The position numbers and the translations under genes are program-made. Below, in pieces: positions 12,045-23,853 of a stretch of 64,000 nt of DNA. Below the pieces are notes generated by a model. That model ran no database searches, had not been told where the DNA came from, and saw only the letters and a program-made list of their open reading frames with translations. Each line of letters opens with the position of its first letter. Position 1 is the stretch's first letter. Source of the DNA: Dioscorea cayenensis subsp. rotundata (Eukaryota; Streptophyta; Magnoliopsida; Dioscoreales; Dioscoreaceae); the NCBI RefSeq assembly GCF_009730915.1, contig NW_024087301.1:1-64000 (forward strand), written 5' to 3'.

Positions 12045-14492
12045 CTAGAAGGGTGATTTTGGCACATGTTGAATCTTGTACCAATCTTCCCCTGCTTCCC
12101 TCCGCAACCTGAGCATGAGCTCTAGGGACATGTCACGCAATTCCAATTCCTGAAGGCTCATCACATGTTGCAAATCTGGAAACACTTTTAGTTTCACTCA
12201 TGAAACTAATTTTAGGAAAGCAAGCTTGGGCATTGCACCTCTCTCTATCCTCCACTCCTCAAGATTGGGCATTGCGTCGTCATCCCACAAGCTGTCAATG
12301 AACAGACTTTTCAAACAAGGGAATCCACCAGTAGAGCATACCATGGTTTTCCCAAGATACACATTTCCCAAGAATTTGAGAGTAACAAGGTATTGTAACC
12401 TCTCCAATTTGGGCATTGGGTCTTGCTCTAATCTAGAATACATCAGCTCAAGCTTGGTGAGACAAGTTGGGAATTCAGATACAGAGCCCCCCTTTCGCCA
12501 AAATCCAAATAACGTCAATGAGAGGAGATGGTTGTGAAATGGAAAGTCCTTGGTGTCGATCTCTATGGGGCAATATCTTTCGGCCTCTATACGCAAGCTG
12601 GTAAGATGGTCTAGTCCACAGAGTAGATGGGTTAGCATTGTTCCCTGCTGTTCCTTATTAATCACCACTTTCAACTTCCTAAGGTTGGGAAACCTCCAGT
12701 TTATTGTTTTATAGGATCCGGATTCTACATACTCGAGTGTGAGGAGATTTTTTAGCTCAAGACTTTGTGGTGGTTTGGCCCATCCGACTTGTACATGTCT
12801 TAGTGTCTTTATCTTCCATAGTGTGATTGGTATCGCTGTTCCTTGCCTTAAAATAACAGTTTCTAAGGATATAAAGTTTCCTATCGACGATGGTAGGCAT
12901 GAAACATGCCCCAGCCTTAAATAACGTAAATGGATCATGAGCTCGATCTCTTTTGGTAATCTTTGTACAAAAGTTAACTCAGTCAAATCAAGCACCCTTA
13001 GAAGCTCAAATCTAAATATTGGGGAATCTTTTTGAAGATTAGGTAGACCAAATGCCATCAAAGTCCTGAGTCCATGCATTGTAGAGACTCTAGAGATTTC
13101 ATTGATCTTGGTGTCATTGACGTTGTGGAAAGCCACACGGCGAGACGACGCCAAATAAGTTGGTTGATCATTTTCATTAGAGCAAACTGTGAGGAAGAAG
13201 TCTTTCTTTGCTGCAGATCTTGCAAAATCCAATAGTAGATCATGGACGCCACATTTCTTCACACTCCCATTGTTTTTCCTCATATTTACATGAATCAAGC
13301 TCCTCTGAATCAACTCCTCTAAAATAGCTTCCCCTGTATCCTCCATGGTCTTTCTTTCTTCCTGTGGTATGAAGCCTTCTGCAATCCATTGCCAGAGATC
13401 TCATAATCCTCAGGGTAAGCGCCCAAATAAAGAAAACATGATTTCATATGATACGGAAGATCTTCATAGCTCGAAGCAAGTATTTCTTGGCATTGTCTTC
13501 CTTCTGCCGCCCAATCCATCGTCTCCAACACTCTTCGCCACACAACAGGTGTTTTGTCTTTTATAGATAGGAGACCTCCAAGAACAACTAAAGCCAGAGA
13601 TAGGCCACCGCATTTGTCCATGAGACGAAGGCCGATATCAAGCAATTCATTGGTGAAATTTGCCTCAACATCTTCATGAGGAAAGGCCTTCTTGAGAAGA
13701 AGCTTCATACTCTCATCATCATTCAAAAGCGGAAGTTGGTACGGAGTGCTTCTTGGATCTGCTCCCTTTGCAACATTAAGAAACCGAGTGGTGATCAAGA
13801 CCCTACTTCCATTGTTCACATCCGGAAAACTTCTTTGCATCTGATTCCATACATCCTCTAGCCAAATATCATCCAATACAATAAGAAACCTTTCTGTTCT
13901 TAGTGAGTCATGAAGCATGTCTATCAAATCATTTTCTGTCATTTTCTCCAACTTCTCCTTTTCAATCTTCCGAACTTCTTCAAGCATCTTTCTGAGAATC
14001 CCTATTAAACTATTTTCTTGAGAGACTGTTACCCAAATGCGCTTGTGGAAATGATTGCTAACAGCATTGTCACGGTAGAGTTTCCGGGCAAGGGTGGTTT
14101 TGCCAAGACCACCAATGCCAAATATGCTAATGACACAAAGCCTTTGTTGTTGTTGATCCATCAGTCGTCCCAGTAGGATCTTGTGATCATTAAAAAGCCC
14201 GACTACATCAACATCATCAGAATATTGATATGAGAAATGGCGTCTCCTTATTAAGGATATTAAGTTGGAAGCATCTCCATCCTCACTCAAGTTTTGAATC
14301 CCATAAGCTTCTCTGCATGCCTTGATCTCATTAAGCCTTTCTTCTCTCTTACCAATCTCCACACCAACATTATGCCTTGCTATCAACGCGCTTGGTTTAA
14401 ACCTACTAAAAAAAGTGTTAATCAAAAATAGGAAATTATGGTTCATGTGGAAGTGGAGCCAAGGATGGAGAAATTCTTAAGAGGAAAGGATA

Positions 14493-14532
<40 letters not shown>

Positions 14533-15641
14533 TCAAATATTCAAACTAGGTTATATATATATAACATTCCTCAATGATGATACTACGTAATATTACGTAA
14601 TATACTTTATATATAAATATATAAACCATTCTTTATTGAAAATGATAGGATGAGTTTTTTTTATTTTAAATTTTAAATTTGATAATTTTGAATAATCATC
14701 TCCATTTATCTCAATTACTTGTGAGTTATTTTTTTACAATAATGGCAAGTGTCGTTAAGGGATTAACAAATCCAAATATGCACCAGTTACGATGACTTAA
14801 TGATCACCCCACAATAGTAAATTGCTACCATACAACCCTAGAAGGATAAAAAATAAAATTTCTTCCACTAGGAACCCACTGAACAATACATAAATAGTAC
14901 TGATACAATATATAAAAATGGGGTTTCAACTTCACACCTACCCATACATTGGCTAAGTACCTAACCCGCTGTTTTCTAGTTTTTTTTTTTTAAAAATCCT
15001 AACCCCTTGTACTAAGCAAATATTGGATAGTGATAAAATTTCTAAAAATCTTTCCTCTCTCGATATATATATATATATATATATTATTAAATTGTTTTCA
15101 ATCAATTTAGTCCTACTCTATATTTTAAAATTGATTGAGGTGTTTTTCTTTATTGTTTACATGAATTAAAAAAAAAAATTATCAACCGCCTTTTTGGTCT
15201 ACTTCAAAGGAATCCCCCATGTGATGCATTTGTTTCATAGAAAATCTGAAATCAAATTCTAAACTTTGTTCATAGAAAATTCAAAATTAAACCAGATATA
15301 ATTGTTTCTTTTACTTACTTTAATGGGAAAAAAATTATTTTGTTCTTACCTGTATTTGATGCGACTCAGCCAACCATTGGACTGATGATTCACCTTAATG
15401 AGGAAAGTATCAATGGCGTCTTCAGCTAGGTAAGCAACTTGTATTACTTCATTCACCCAGTTCTTCACCCTTTCATCCCTCTTTCCTTTTGCATCGCGTC
15501 CTTCGAAAAGCATTTAATCCAACGGAGCTCTCTTTCCATCCACTCCACCTCATCACGCAATCCATACAACAACGCAAATTCTTGAGACAAGAGCCCCAAG
15601 CAAAGCTCGGTTACCACACGTGAAACAGTGGATTCAGCCAT
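12045..15641 (-). pseudogene. CC-NLR disease-resistance pseudogene NLR-A
   Basis: Exon 1 (15641-15350) encodes the Rx-type coiled coil with an EDVID-like AEDAIDTF motif and ends at donor CAG|GTAAG. The intron (about 15349-14403) has a TAG acceptor, and the reading frame joins as RIKYRFKPSALIA. Exon 2 holds the P-loop GIGGLGKTTLA, kinase-2 FLIVLDDIW, RNBS-B GSRVLITTR, GLSLAL (GLPLAL in NLR-B), RNBS-D CFLYLGAYPEDYEI, a VHD form of MHD (GVHDLLLDF), then LRRs. Lesions: a 1 bp deletion in exon 1 (near 15495) that leads to an early stop; a 16 bp deletion at about 13393 between two ATTGCC repeats; and a TGA at 12198-12200 where NLR-C has Cys. After that TGA the old frame runs to a TAG at 12045. Confidence 0.9.
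14489..14530. repeat. (AAT)n microsatellite in NLR-A intron 1
   Basis: About 13 AAT/ATA units lie in the intron. The same site in NLR-B (about 26277-26296) has about half as many. Confidence 0.9.
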
Positions 15642-16119
15642 CTCCCTCTCACACTCTCCATTGCTCTCTCACACTCGTCCCTCTCTTGATTCACCCGATT
15701 GCAAGAGATGAAAAATCAGTTTTTTTCTTTCCATTAATTCGAAGATAGTACATTTGATGACCGCTTCAAATCAACGCAGAATATTGAAAAGCGAGGAAGG
15801 AATAAAGGAGTGCTTTTGATCATGGATGATTTCTTTATTCATCCAAGCAAGTCACATTGAAAATCAGACATATATCAACCGAGCAAGCACCAACCAAAGC
15901 TATTAGGATTTCATTTAAAATTGATTGACGATAAGTATAATGTTATACATAGAAGCATAAAATCAGGCCATTGAATCCCTCCTTCCTCATAACATGATCA
16001 AAATAGGGCACAATTGTCAAGATAACAATCCCACATGAATTACTATAAAGTGAATATGAACCTATTGATGAAAAAAAGGAAAAATATAGCACAACATAAA
16101 CAATAAACAACTAGCACAC
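15642..16119. other. NLR-A upstream region
   Basis: No gene. The first 200 bp match the upstream regions of NLR-D and NLR-B, including the CT-rich leader, so any promoter was duplicated with the gene. After about 15845 the sequence is unique in this window. Confidence 0.7.
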
Positions 16120-16222
16120 CTCAAAGTACAGGTTTTTGCAAGCGGCCACTCAGGTAAAACATTTCCCAAGTCAACACATCCCAAGCTAAATCTTGCATGC
16201 TCACCACACCATATTTGATCTT
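16120..16222 (-). pseudogene. TAM41-like exon fragment
   Basis: One exon with acceptor TTTAACAG and donor GTGTGC encodes KIKYGVVSMQDLAWDVL, TWEMFYLSGRLQKPV, then a TGA. I recognise this as the IKYGVV..DL..DVL.W..FYLSGRLQKPV block of TAM41, the mitochondrial CDP-diacylglycerol synthase that acts early in cardiolipin synthesis. The family assignment is from memory. No other TAM41 exon is seen nearby and the frame closes at the exon end, so I call it a fragment. Confidence 0.6.
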
Positions 16223-16344
16223 CTGTTAAACACACAAAAAGCAAATGAATTTAGTATATACATCATAAAATTCAATCTTATAACAAGAAAAAACCAAAAA
16301 AGCAAACCAACTAGGACTAAATAAAACCTTGCCCCTCCATTCCA

Positions 16345-17143
16345 CAAATGGTTGGATGTAGTTGAAAATGCAATGGATTTGTATTTACAAATTTTTGTAT
16401 TTGAAAATTCAGGAGAGTCAAATCTATTGTTTGGTTTGATGTATTTGTAATGCTGAATTACAAAATTTTGTATTTGGTTGGAGAGATTTTTTAATTTAGA
16501 TTTTATTAAATAATTAATATAATATATTTTATTAATTATATATTATATTATTAATATTAATTACACTATAATTATATTTTATTTAATATTTATAAAATAT
16601 AATTATTGTGTAATTAATTTTATGAGTAATTAATATAATAAATATATACTTAATTTATTATAACAAAATATAATATATTAATTATTTATTAAAATAAATA
16701 ATATAATATAATATATCAATTCTATACTATATTACTAATATTAATTACACTATAATTATATTTTATTTATGGTATAATTAATATATACTTAATTTATTAT
16801 AATAAAATATAATATATTAATTATTTATTAAAATAAATAATATAATATAATATATCAATTATATATTATATTACTAATATTAATTATACTATAATTATAT
16901 TTTATTTAATATTTTATAAAATATAATTATAGTGTAATTAATATTATAAGTAATTAATATAATGGGATTCACTGAATGGGATTTTGAAATTCGGTCATTT
17001 TGGCCGAATTCCATAATCCCATGATTTTTGGATTTGAAAATACAAAAGAGATTGAAATCCATTGAAACAAACAAAGGATTTCTCAAATCCAAGAATTTTC
17101 AAATCCAAGTATTTTCAAATTCAGCCAAACAAACAGCCCCTAA
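16345..17143. mobile_element. AT-rich foldback MITE, hAT/Harbinger-like, borders approximate
   Basis: The right end reads (minus strand) GGGGCTGTTTGTTTGGCTG; the left end has a decayed GGTTGGATGTAGTTGAAAATG. The interior is made of self-complementary TTAATATTATA-type tracts in which an approximately 160-180 bp segment is repeated (about 16500-16720 and 16740-16960). The left end resembles the left end of the MITE at 46235-47056. No coding capacity. Confidence 0.55.
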
Positions 17144-17186
17144 ACACATAAAAAAAGCAGGGATAAACCTAGATTGAGATGATGGA

Positions 17187-17331
17187 TCAATTGTAGTAGA
17201 GCTCGAGGCCGATGCCGTCGTGAATCTCGTAGTCCTTGAGAGTGATATGGTCCTTGTAGATGTTTTTACCACTTACGGATGCGGATCTTGTCGCTCTCGT
17301 TCCCGCTTTGAGCGACCATCGACTTCTTGAC
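17187..17331 (-). pseudogene. UBL5 (ubiquitin-like protein 5) C-terminal fragment
   Basis: The frame ending at the stop 17187-17189 reads [18 protein letters not shown] then LELYYN, the near-invariant C-terminus of UBL5/Hub1, a ubiquitin-like modifier that binds splicing factors. One frame upstream, [12 protein letters not shown] fits the preceding UBL5 segment. The two are separated by a 1 bp shift at TGGTAAAAACATC, where WYNIY is expected. The N-terminal half of UBL5 is absent. Assignment is from memory of the family; it is a broken fragment. Confidence 0.8.
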
Positions 17332-17407
17332 TTCTTCAAGAATGAGATGCAAGTTAACGACAAAGTTGAAATTGGAGGCATGAATCGAGGTGTACCTCCA
17401 GTGATGG

Positions 17408-17642
17408 GGATTTTGGAGAGGAGTTTGGCGAAGTCGTTCTTAGCGATCCGAAGCTCGGCGTTCTCTTCGCGAATGGCTTCGAGCTTGTCCGTGATGGGAA
17501 GCTCAAGGGATCGGCGATGGGAAGCCGCGATCGAGAAGAATCCCACGAGGATGCCGTCGTCGGCCGTGGCTTCGCCGGCAATGGTGGCAACGGTGACGCC
17601 GAAGGAGGCGCTGAGGGAGAGATCGCTGGGGTTGGAGCACAA
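17408..17642 (-). other. GC-rich exon-like segment, unrecognised
   Basis: A GC-rich island in AT-rich surroundings. The minus strand is open for about 78 codons ([20 protein letters not shown]..., then [19 protein letters not shown], a coiled-coil-like run) and ends at a possible donor GGAG|GTACAC. The frame has no ATG; it begins at TTG and an upstream TGA closes it. The plus strand is also open, so strand is uncertain. It could be a 5' exon of the gene that gave the UBL5 or TAM41 fragment, or an unrelated captured exon. Function unknown. Confidence 0.3.
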
Positions 17643-17805
17643 AGGCGGCAGGGTTGGGCCTCAAGCGATAGATGTCTTATTTTTGTTCAATTATTTTGTT
17701 TTAATTATTTTTTATTATTATAATGAAATTACTTTTTAATCCCTCTTTTGAAAAACTTTCCAGGACTACTACTATTTTTTCCCCTATTTAATAAATTAAT
17801 CAATT

Positions 17806-17901
17806 TATCAACCTAGAGGAACAGTCTGGGCCGTAGAAATAAGTCAAAGTATTGTCAAATTGGATGATGAAGGAAACATGGCAAGGTTTGTGATCCTCTA
17901 A
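17806..17901. repeat. Shared spacer block, copy 2, left part
   Basis: It matches 9376-9470 and 54270-54335, and includes the exon-like segment (QSIVKLDDEGNMA in this copy, before GTTTGTG). The foldback element 17902-19841 splits the block. The right part resumes at 19845. Confidence 0.75.
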
Positions 17902-18098
17902 GACTCTGTTTGGTTATCTGTAATTAGAATTACATGTAAGTGAAATTATAATATAACTGAAATGTTGTATTTCAACTTACATCATTGTTGTTTGATTTAT
18001 TGTAACTATGAATGATGTATTTACTTTTTATTTGTTTTGTTTGATGTAAATTTAAAAGTATAATTACCATCTAAGTGAGCTGGTGAGATTACCCCCAC

Positions 18099-18147
<49 letters not shown>

Positions 18148-19474
18148 TTTATTTTATTATTATTATTATTATTATTACTATTATTAAATACTCTTCATTA
18201 AAATTAATTTAAATAAAAATAATTAATTAATTTTTAAAATTTTTAAAATTTTAATATTTATTTAATTTTATTACTTGAAAAATTATCATTAATTTTATTA
18301 ATTTTATATAAATAATTATGATAAAATATTCAATTATATAAATAGTAAACTATAAAAATATACTATTTATTTAATTTTATTACTTGAAAATATTTTTATA
18401 ATTAATTTTTTGAAAACAATATTCTATTTTCAATAATAAAAAAATATTTTTCATAAAAATATTTAATCATATAAATAGTAAATTATTAAAATATTTAATA
18501 TTTATTTAATTTTATTACTTAAAAATATTTTTATAATTATTTTTAAAACAATCTAATATTTTCAAAAAAAAAAATTGTCATAAATTTTTTTAATCATATA
18601 AATATTTGATATTTATTTAATTTTATTACTTAAAAATATTTTTATAATTAAATTTAAAGATAATTTACTTTATTAAATATTTTTATAATTAAATATAATG
18701 GTAAGTAGATACCACATACTTTACTGTATTTTAACTTACAGCAAATTTTGATGTAAGTTGAAATACTGTCTGTTTGGTTACCTGTAAGTACTTGCAAGTA
18801 GCTCTAATGTATGTAGTTTTACGTGTAAGTGACTGTTTGGTTTACTGTAAAACTTCCATTTACATGTAAGTGGACTTACATCTCACCCACTTTTACAGTA
18901 TTTCAATTTACAGCAAAATTATAAAAATACTGTAAAAATACTTACTTTACTGTATTTCAACTAACAGTAAATATCCAGTCACCATTATATTTAATTATAA
19001 AAATATTTAATAAAGTAAATTATCTTTAAATTTAATTATAAAAATATTTTTAAGTAATAAAATTAAATAAATATTAAATATTTATATTATTCAAAAATTT
19101 ATGATAAATTTTTTTTATTGTTTTAAAAATAATTAAAAAAATATTTTTAAGTAATAAAATTAAATAAATATTAAATATTTTAATAATTTATTATCTATAT
19201 GATTAAATATTTTTATGAAAAATATTTTTTATTATTGAAAATATTATATTGTTTTCAAAAAATTAATTATAAAAATATTTTAAAGTAATAAAATTAAATA
19301 AATATTATATTTTTATAGTTTAGTATTTATAATATTAAATATTTTATCATATTTATTTTTATAAAATTAATTATAATTTTTTCAAGTAATAAAATTAAAT
19401 AAAAATTAAATATTTTTAAATTTATTAAATTAATTAATTATTTTTATTTAAATTAATTTTAATGAAGAGTATTA

Positions 19475-19526
<52 letters not shown>

Positions 19527-19841
19527 GGGATAATCTCACCAACTCACTTACATGGTAATTATATCTTTAATTTTACATCAAACCAAACAAATAAAAAGTA
19601 AATACATCATTCATAGTTACAGCAAACAAAACAATAATGATGTAAGTTAAAATACAACAGTTTCACTTACACTGTAATTTCACTTACATATAATTATAAT
19701 TATAGACAACCAAACAGCCCCTAAAAGTGAGTGAGATGTAAGTCCACTTACATGTAAGTGGAAGTTTTACAGCAAACCAACCAGTCACTTACATGTAAAA
19801 CCACTTACATTACAGCTACTTACAGATAACCAAACAGCCCA
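17902..19841. mobile_element. Large foldback transposon (about 1.94 kb), Harbinger-like
   Basis: Ends are inverted repeats sharing CTGTTTGGTTATCTGTAA, flanked by TAA (17899-17901 and 19842-19844). The ancestral site, CTCTAACTTGCC, is seen in the other block copies. Nearly the whole element is one long inverted repeat: about 17902-18770 pairs with about 18970-19841, with TTA repeats in the left arm (18101-18180) mirrored by AAT repeats in the right arm (19478-19523). No ORF. A second TIR-like motif, CTGTTTGGTTACCTGTAAG, occurs near 18769 and a mate near 19707, suggesting nesting or rearrangement. Confidence 0.85.
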
Positions 19842-19844
19842 TAA

Positions 19845-20860
19845 ATTTGCCTTCTATCTCAACCCAATCAGGTAGAGAAGCATGGTATGTGTTTTATTTT
19901 ATTTTATTTTATTTATCAATTAGTGTTTGTATTATGAATGGTTGATCAATGGCAATGTACATTGTAGACAATTCCAATCTAAGCAAGATGCATTGTAACA
20001 AAAATTCAACCCTTTAATCGAAATTGATAATTTTCTTTCACAAGTTATGAGGATGCGCCTATTATAGCTAATTTGATGTACATATTCAAACTATGATCAA
20101 CAAACCAATCACAACAAAACAATCACATATTAAACAAAACAATCTACATCAATGTCACAATGTACTAAATTTTCATCTAAATAGAATGCATTGTAACATA
20201 TATAGTTTCATCTTTTCAATCAAAACAATCAGTTAAATAGAAGTACACTTTCAAACCATTAGCAGCAAAACAATTGCATTTTGAGCATAATTATCAACAT
20301 CAGCCACATTGTACTCAATTGATAATTTTCATCAAAACATTAACATTGTACGTGCTCTTGATCTCCAATTAGTGCAGCCAATGCCAAATTTATTTATTTG
20401 GCATGAATTTTCTATTTCCTGATTATGATAATTGCATTAATTCCATTGAATATACTAAATACAAAAAAAATTGTGATAAGGAACAACAAACTTCAAATTT
20501 CATTGAATTTTCTAGTGATATTGGACTGTTATTATTTGTTTTTTTTTCTTAATTTAAGTGTTTATCTACTTTTTCAAAAAAAAAAAAAAAATTCAATGAT
20601 TATATGAAATTTACAAAAGCAACAATCTGTTCTTCATAATTGTTGCACATATTAAACGAAACAATAGTGGGTCAAACTTGGCTCTTTACCTAGTATTTAA
20701 GAAGTTTGAAATAAAATAAACCCTACTAAAGAAAAGCCAGCCCTAAACAATTGTTTTGTTATTTTGAAGTTAAGGATTAGTTACAGCAATAATCATGCTT
20801 TGCTATGTTAAGAATTCTCGAGCTTCAAATGTTGTTGTTGTCTACTGACTTGGTTCTTTA
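19845..20860. repeat. Shared spacer block, copy 2, right part
   Basis: Collinear with 9465-10270 and 60415-61290 (for example CAATTAGTGCAGCCAATGCC). No gene seen. It contains a short LINE tail at about 20507-20595. Confidence 0.75.
20507..20595 (+). mobile_element. Very short LINE 3' end insertion
   Basis: About 85 bp absent from the other two block copies: a short unique stretch, then GTTTATCTACTTTTTCAAAA and a run of A. The end matches the 3' ends of the LINEs at 3195, 33786 and 47083. TTTCATTGAA before and TTCAATGA after may be a decayed target-site duplication. Confidence 0.65.
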
Positions 20861-21379
20861 TTTAGCTATTTTTTAAAATATTACAAATTTTTTTTTAATT
20901 ACCAAATTAAGCAAGCTTTAAAAAAAATCCATTTTTAGGCAAAACGATAATGAAGTTACTGTTTTGCATGGCATTAGAGGAAAACGGTAATATACGTACC
21001 GTTTTCAGTGATCAATGCTTTGCACTAAAAATAATAATCATCTTACTGTTTTCAGCTTTTATTTATTTTATTTATTTATTTATTTTATACAATATGGCAT
21101 GGGAAAAAAAAGAAAAGAAACTTAAACAGAGAGTAAGAAGGAAGAAAGAAGAAGAAGAATACCAAATTGTAAATGGACTTTGTCCATGAAATCAGAAAGA
21201 AGACGCTTTATGTCCCACTGACAGTGTTTATTTTAACCTTAATAAAGCTCTAATTAATTGTGAGTGTTTTTTCATTACTTGCTTTTCATTACTATAATCG
21301 TATAAAAGCTAATAAACCAAACTAAATCACAAGTTTTTGAAGAACACACAATTAAGTAAACAAAATCCAAAAGTGCTGA
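20861..21379. other. Noncoding, no feature seen
   Basis: AT-rich with homopolymer runs. A short plus-strand ORF (20950-21189) ends in K/E-rich low complexity and looks like chance. Confidence 0.5.
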
Positions 21380-22439
21380 CACTACAAGAAAATTACTGTT
21401 TAGAAACAGTAATTTCCGTTTCTAATCCGTTCCTAAAGTGAATTAGCAACGGATCAGAAACGGAATTTATCTGTTTTGAATACCCTTGTTTCTAATTTGA
21501 ATAGAAACAGAAAAATATTCTGTTTCTAAATTTAGAAACGGATTGAAACGGAAAGCATTATATTTCTAATTTTTGAAAAATTAAAACGGAATAAGATGTG
21601 TTGCTAATCCGTTCTAAATTACAAAAATAGAAATGGATTCCAAACGGAATATTTTTACTGCTTTTATTTTTTTGTTCCCCTATTAGAAACAATAGCTTTT
21701 TTGTTCCTAATCCATTCCTAAAGTTTTTTTAAAATTAAAAAACAATATTCAAACAAATAAATCCGTTTCTAATCCGTTTCAAACATTTAAGTCAATAAAA
21801 TAAAATAAAAATTATATCCCTAATTTTTTTTAAAAACCTGCTACATAAATTTTTAACCTAGAACACCAACAAATAAGATAAACTCATCAATTCATACAAA
21901 AAGAAATATTTAAGTATATATGTTCAACACAAAATAATAAGTATACGACAAATACAACTATAAGCCAACATCATGATCGCCAACTAGAATAATACAACAA
22001 ATTGAATTTTGTTACAATTAGCACCAAACAAATTCTTTATAATTTAAATCCGTTTCTAGTCCCTTTCTAATAGAAACGGATTAGAAACGGATATTTTTAA
22101 TATTTAATGATATTTAAATAATATATTAATTTTTAAATCCGTTTCTAGTCCCTTTCTAATAGAAAGGGATTAGAAACGGATATTTTTTAATAATTAATGA
22201 TATTTAAATAATATATTAATTTTTAAATCCGTTTCTAGTCCATTTCTATTAAAAACGGAGTAGAAACGGATAGTTTTTAAAATTTTAATAAATCATATTT
22301 TTAAATGCCCGTTTGTAAGCCGTTGTTATTAAAATCATATTTAAAACGATTGTTATTCCGTTGTTAATCTGTTGCAAATTCAAACAGAATAAATTCCGTT
22401 TCTAATATTCTGTTTTTAAAATGTAACTTTCTTGTAGTG
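21380..22439. mobile_element. Non-autonomous CACTA (En/Spm-like) element
   Basis: Starts CACTACAAGAAA and ends TTTCTTGTAGTG, the standard CACTA terminus, with a 3 bp TGA duplication on each side (21377-21379 and 22440-22442). Subterminal motifs of the TCCGTTTCTAATCC type occur in both orientations throughout. A unit of about 94 bp, itself palindromic (CCGTTTCTAGTCC...GGATTAGAAACGG), is repeated three times in tandem at about 22045-22280. No transposase. Confidence 0.9.
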
Positions 22440-22442
22440 TGA

Positions 22443-23853
22443 ATGATGCAAAGAAAACAGACTGAAGGATATGAATGTGTATATTTGAAGAATAGTTCTA
22501 TAATGGATAACCAACCAGAACTCAAACAATGAAGATGAATTGGCAATGGTTTGTAAGTAACTAATTGCCCTAAAATTTTTTCCAATTGGACTAATCAAGT
22601 ACTCAGTTTTGAAGCGCTGCCAAAACATCTTTTACAGATTAATCTCCCTTAAATTATTTAAATACAATATAGGATTATCCACCTTTAAAAGTTTAACTTA
22701 ACTCAAACTTCATGATGGTATTTAAAGGTGATTTGAAAAAAGCTATGTCTCCTATTGGGAAAATCTAGCAAAGAAAAGCATAAAAGCATATCCTTTTTTG
22801 AAGGACGAACTCATTACATCTGAATTATTGTAAAGCTATCACCCTAATTAACCAAGTATTGCCCAATAATTAGCTAATGTTTCACAACATAAAAAGAATA
22901 ACCAATGATAGTAATGCCAGACTAAACAGGACAATTATGGGGAGTTATTGGATGTTTACTAACCAGCCTTTTGTTTGTGTGACACCACACCAAGCAACCT
23001 ACAATTAGTCACCTTTTACTTTAAAAAAAACACACACACACACATACATTATTATTGCCCTTTATCTATTTTAATCAAGGAGAATTTATGTGATAAACAA
23101 ATACAAAGGAGTTATAATTCATATGAAATGTTAAAGGACTTTAAGAGAAAATATTTATAGCCTTAAAAATATCCCCTCATAAGAGCAAACAAGACAACTT
23201 CACTTTGCATTGGAATTGATATTATTCTTATAACCCCAATAACACACTAATTTAAGTGACCTGATTTCAAAGCGAATGTCCAAAATGGACTTCAATAAAT
23301 GGTTATAATGCTTAAAGAATATCATAGAGAATAGAACCTTATTAAGTTTAAAATAAACACTGTCAGAGGGACAGAAGGAATGGCCAAGAGGCCATGCTCC
23401 TTGTGCTGCATGCCTTGGTTCCATTGGAAAACAACAATTTGAAAAGCAAGTAATGAAAAAACACTCACAATTAATCCCTCCCAAACTTCTTCTCTTTCTA
23501 TTTATACTCTTATCTGATAGGATCGGATGAAGTATCAATTGATTCAATCACACTCACTGAATTGTAAAACACTCACAATAAGAAAAAGAACTGATGAGAT
23601 TGCAAACTGGAAATCAACTCATACTTCATTCATTGATAAACTGGATATTTAAACAAACACTTGATGTGCATGCCAGTCAGTTCATACAACCATATCTTCT
23701 AAACACGTAATACAAACATACACTGGTATTACAGTAAAAACATAATATAAAGTAATACAAAACATCAGGAACAAGTCAAATATAACAAAGATAACAAAGT
23801 AGAACAAGATGAACAACACCAACAACGGATAACTAACTGGCATTTAACACTCC
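22443..23853. other. Noncoding region 3' of NLR-B
   Basis: No gene recognised. ORFs here are short, and 23200-23547 on the minus strand has no motif I know. Unlike the regions 3' of NLR-A and NLR-C, most of it is unique in the window. Confidence 0.5.

Noticed and set aside
13345-13861. Plus-strand ORFs inside NLR-A and NLR-B
   Set aside because: They are antisense shadows of conserved NB-ARC coding sequence.
17260-17739. A 159-codon plus-strand ORF
   Set aside because: Its left part is antisense to the UBL5 remnant, whose minus-strand protein match is clear. The rest is uncertain and is reported as a strand-ambiguous segment.
21380-22439. A CRISPR-like array, because of regularly spaced palindromic repeats
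   Set aside because: The repeats are subterminal motifs of a CACTA element with exact CACTA ends and a TGA duplication, in plant nuclear DNA.
23200-23547. A 115-codon minus-strand ORF
   Set aside because: No recognisable motif, AT-rich composition and no matching copy next to the other NLRs.
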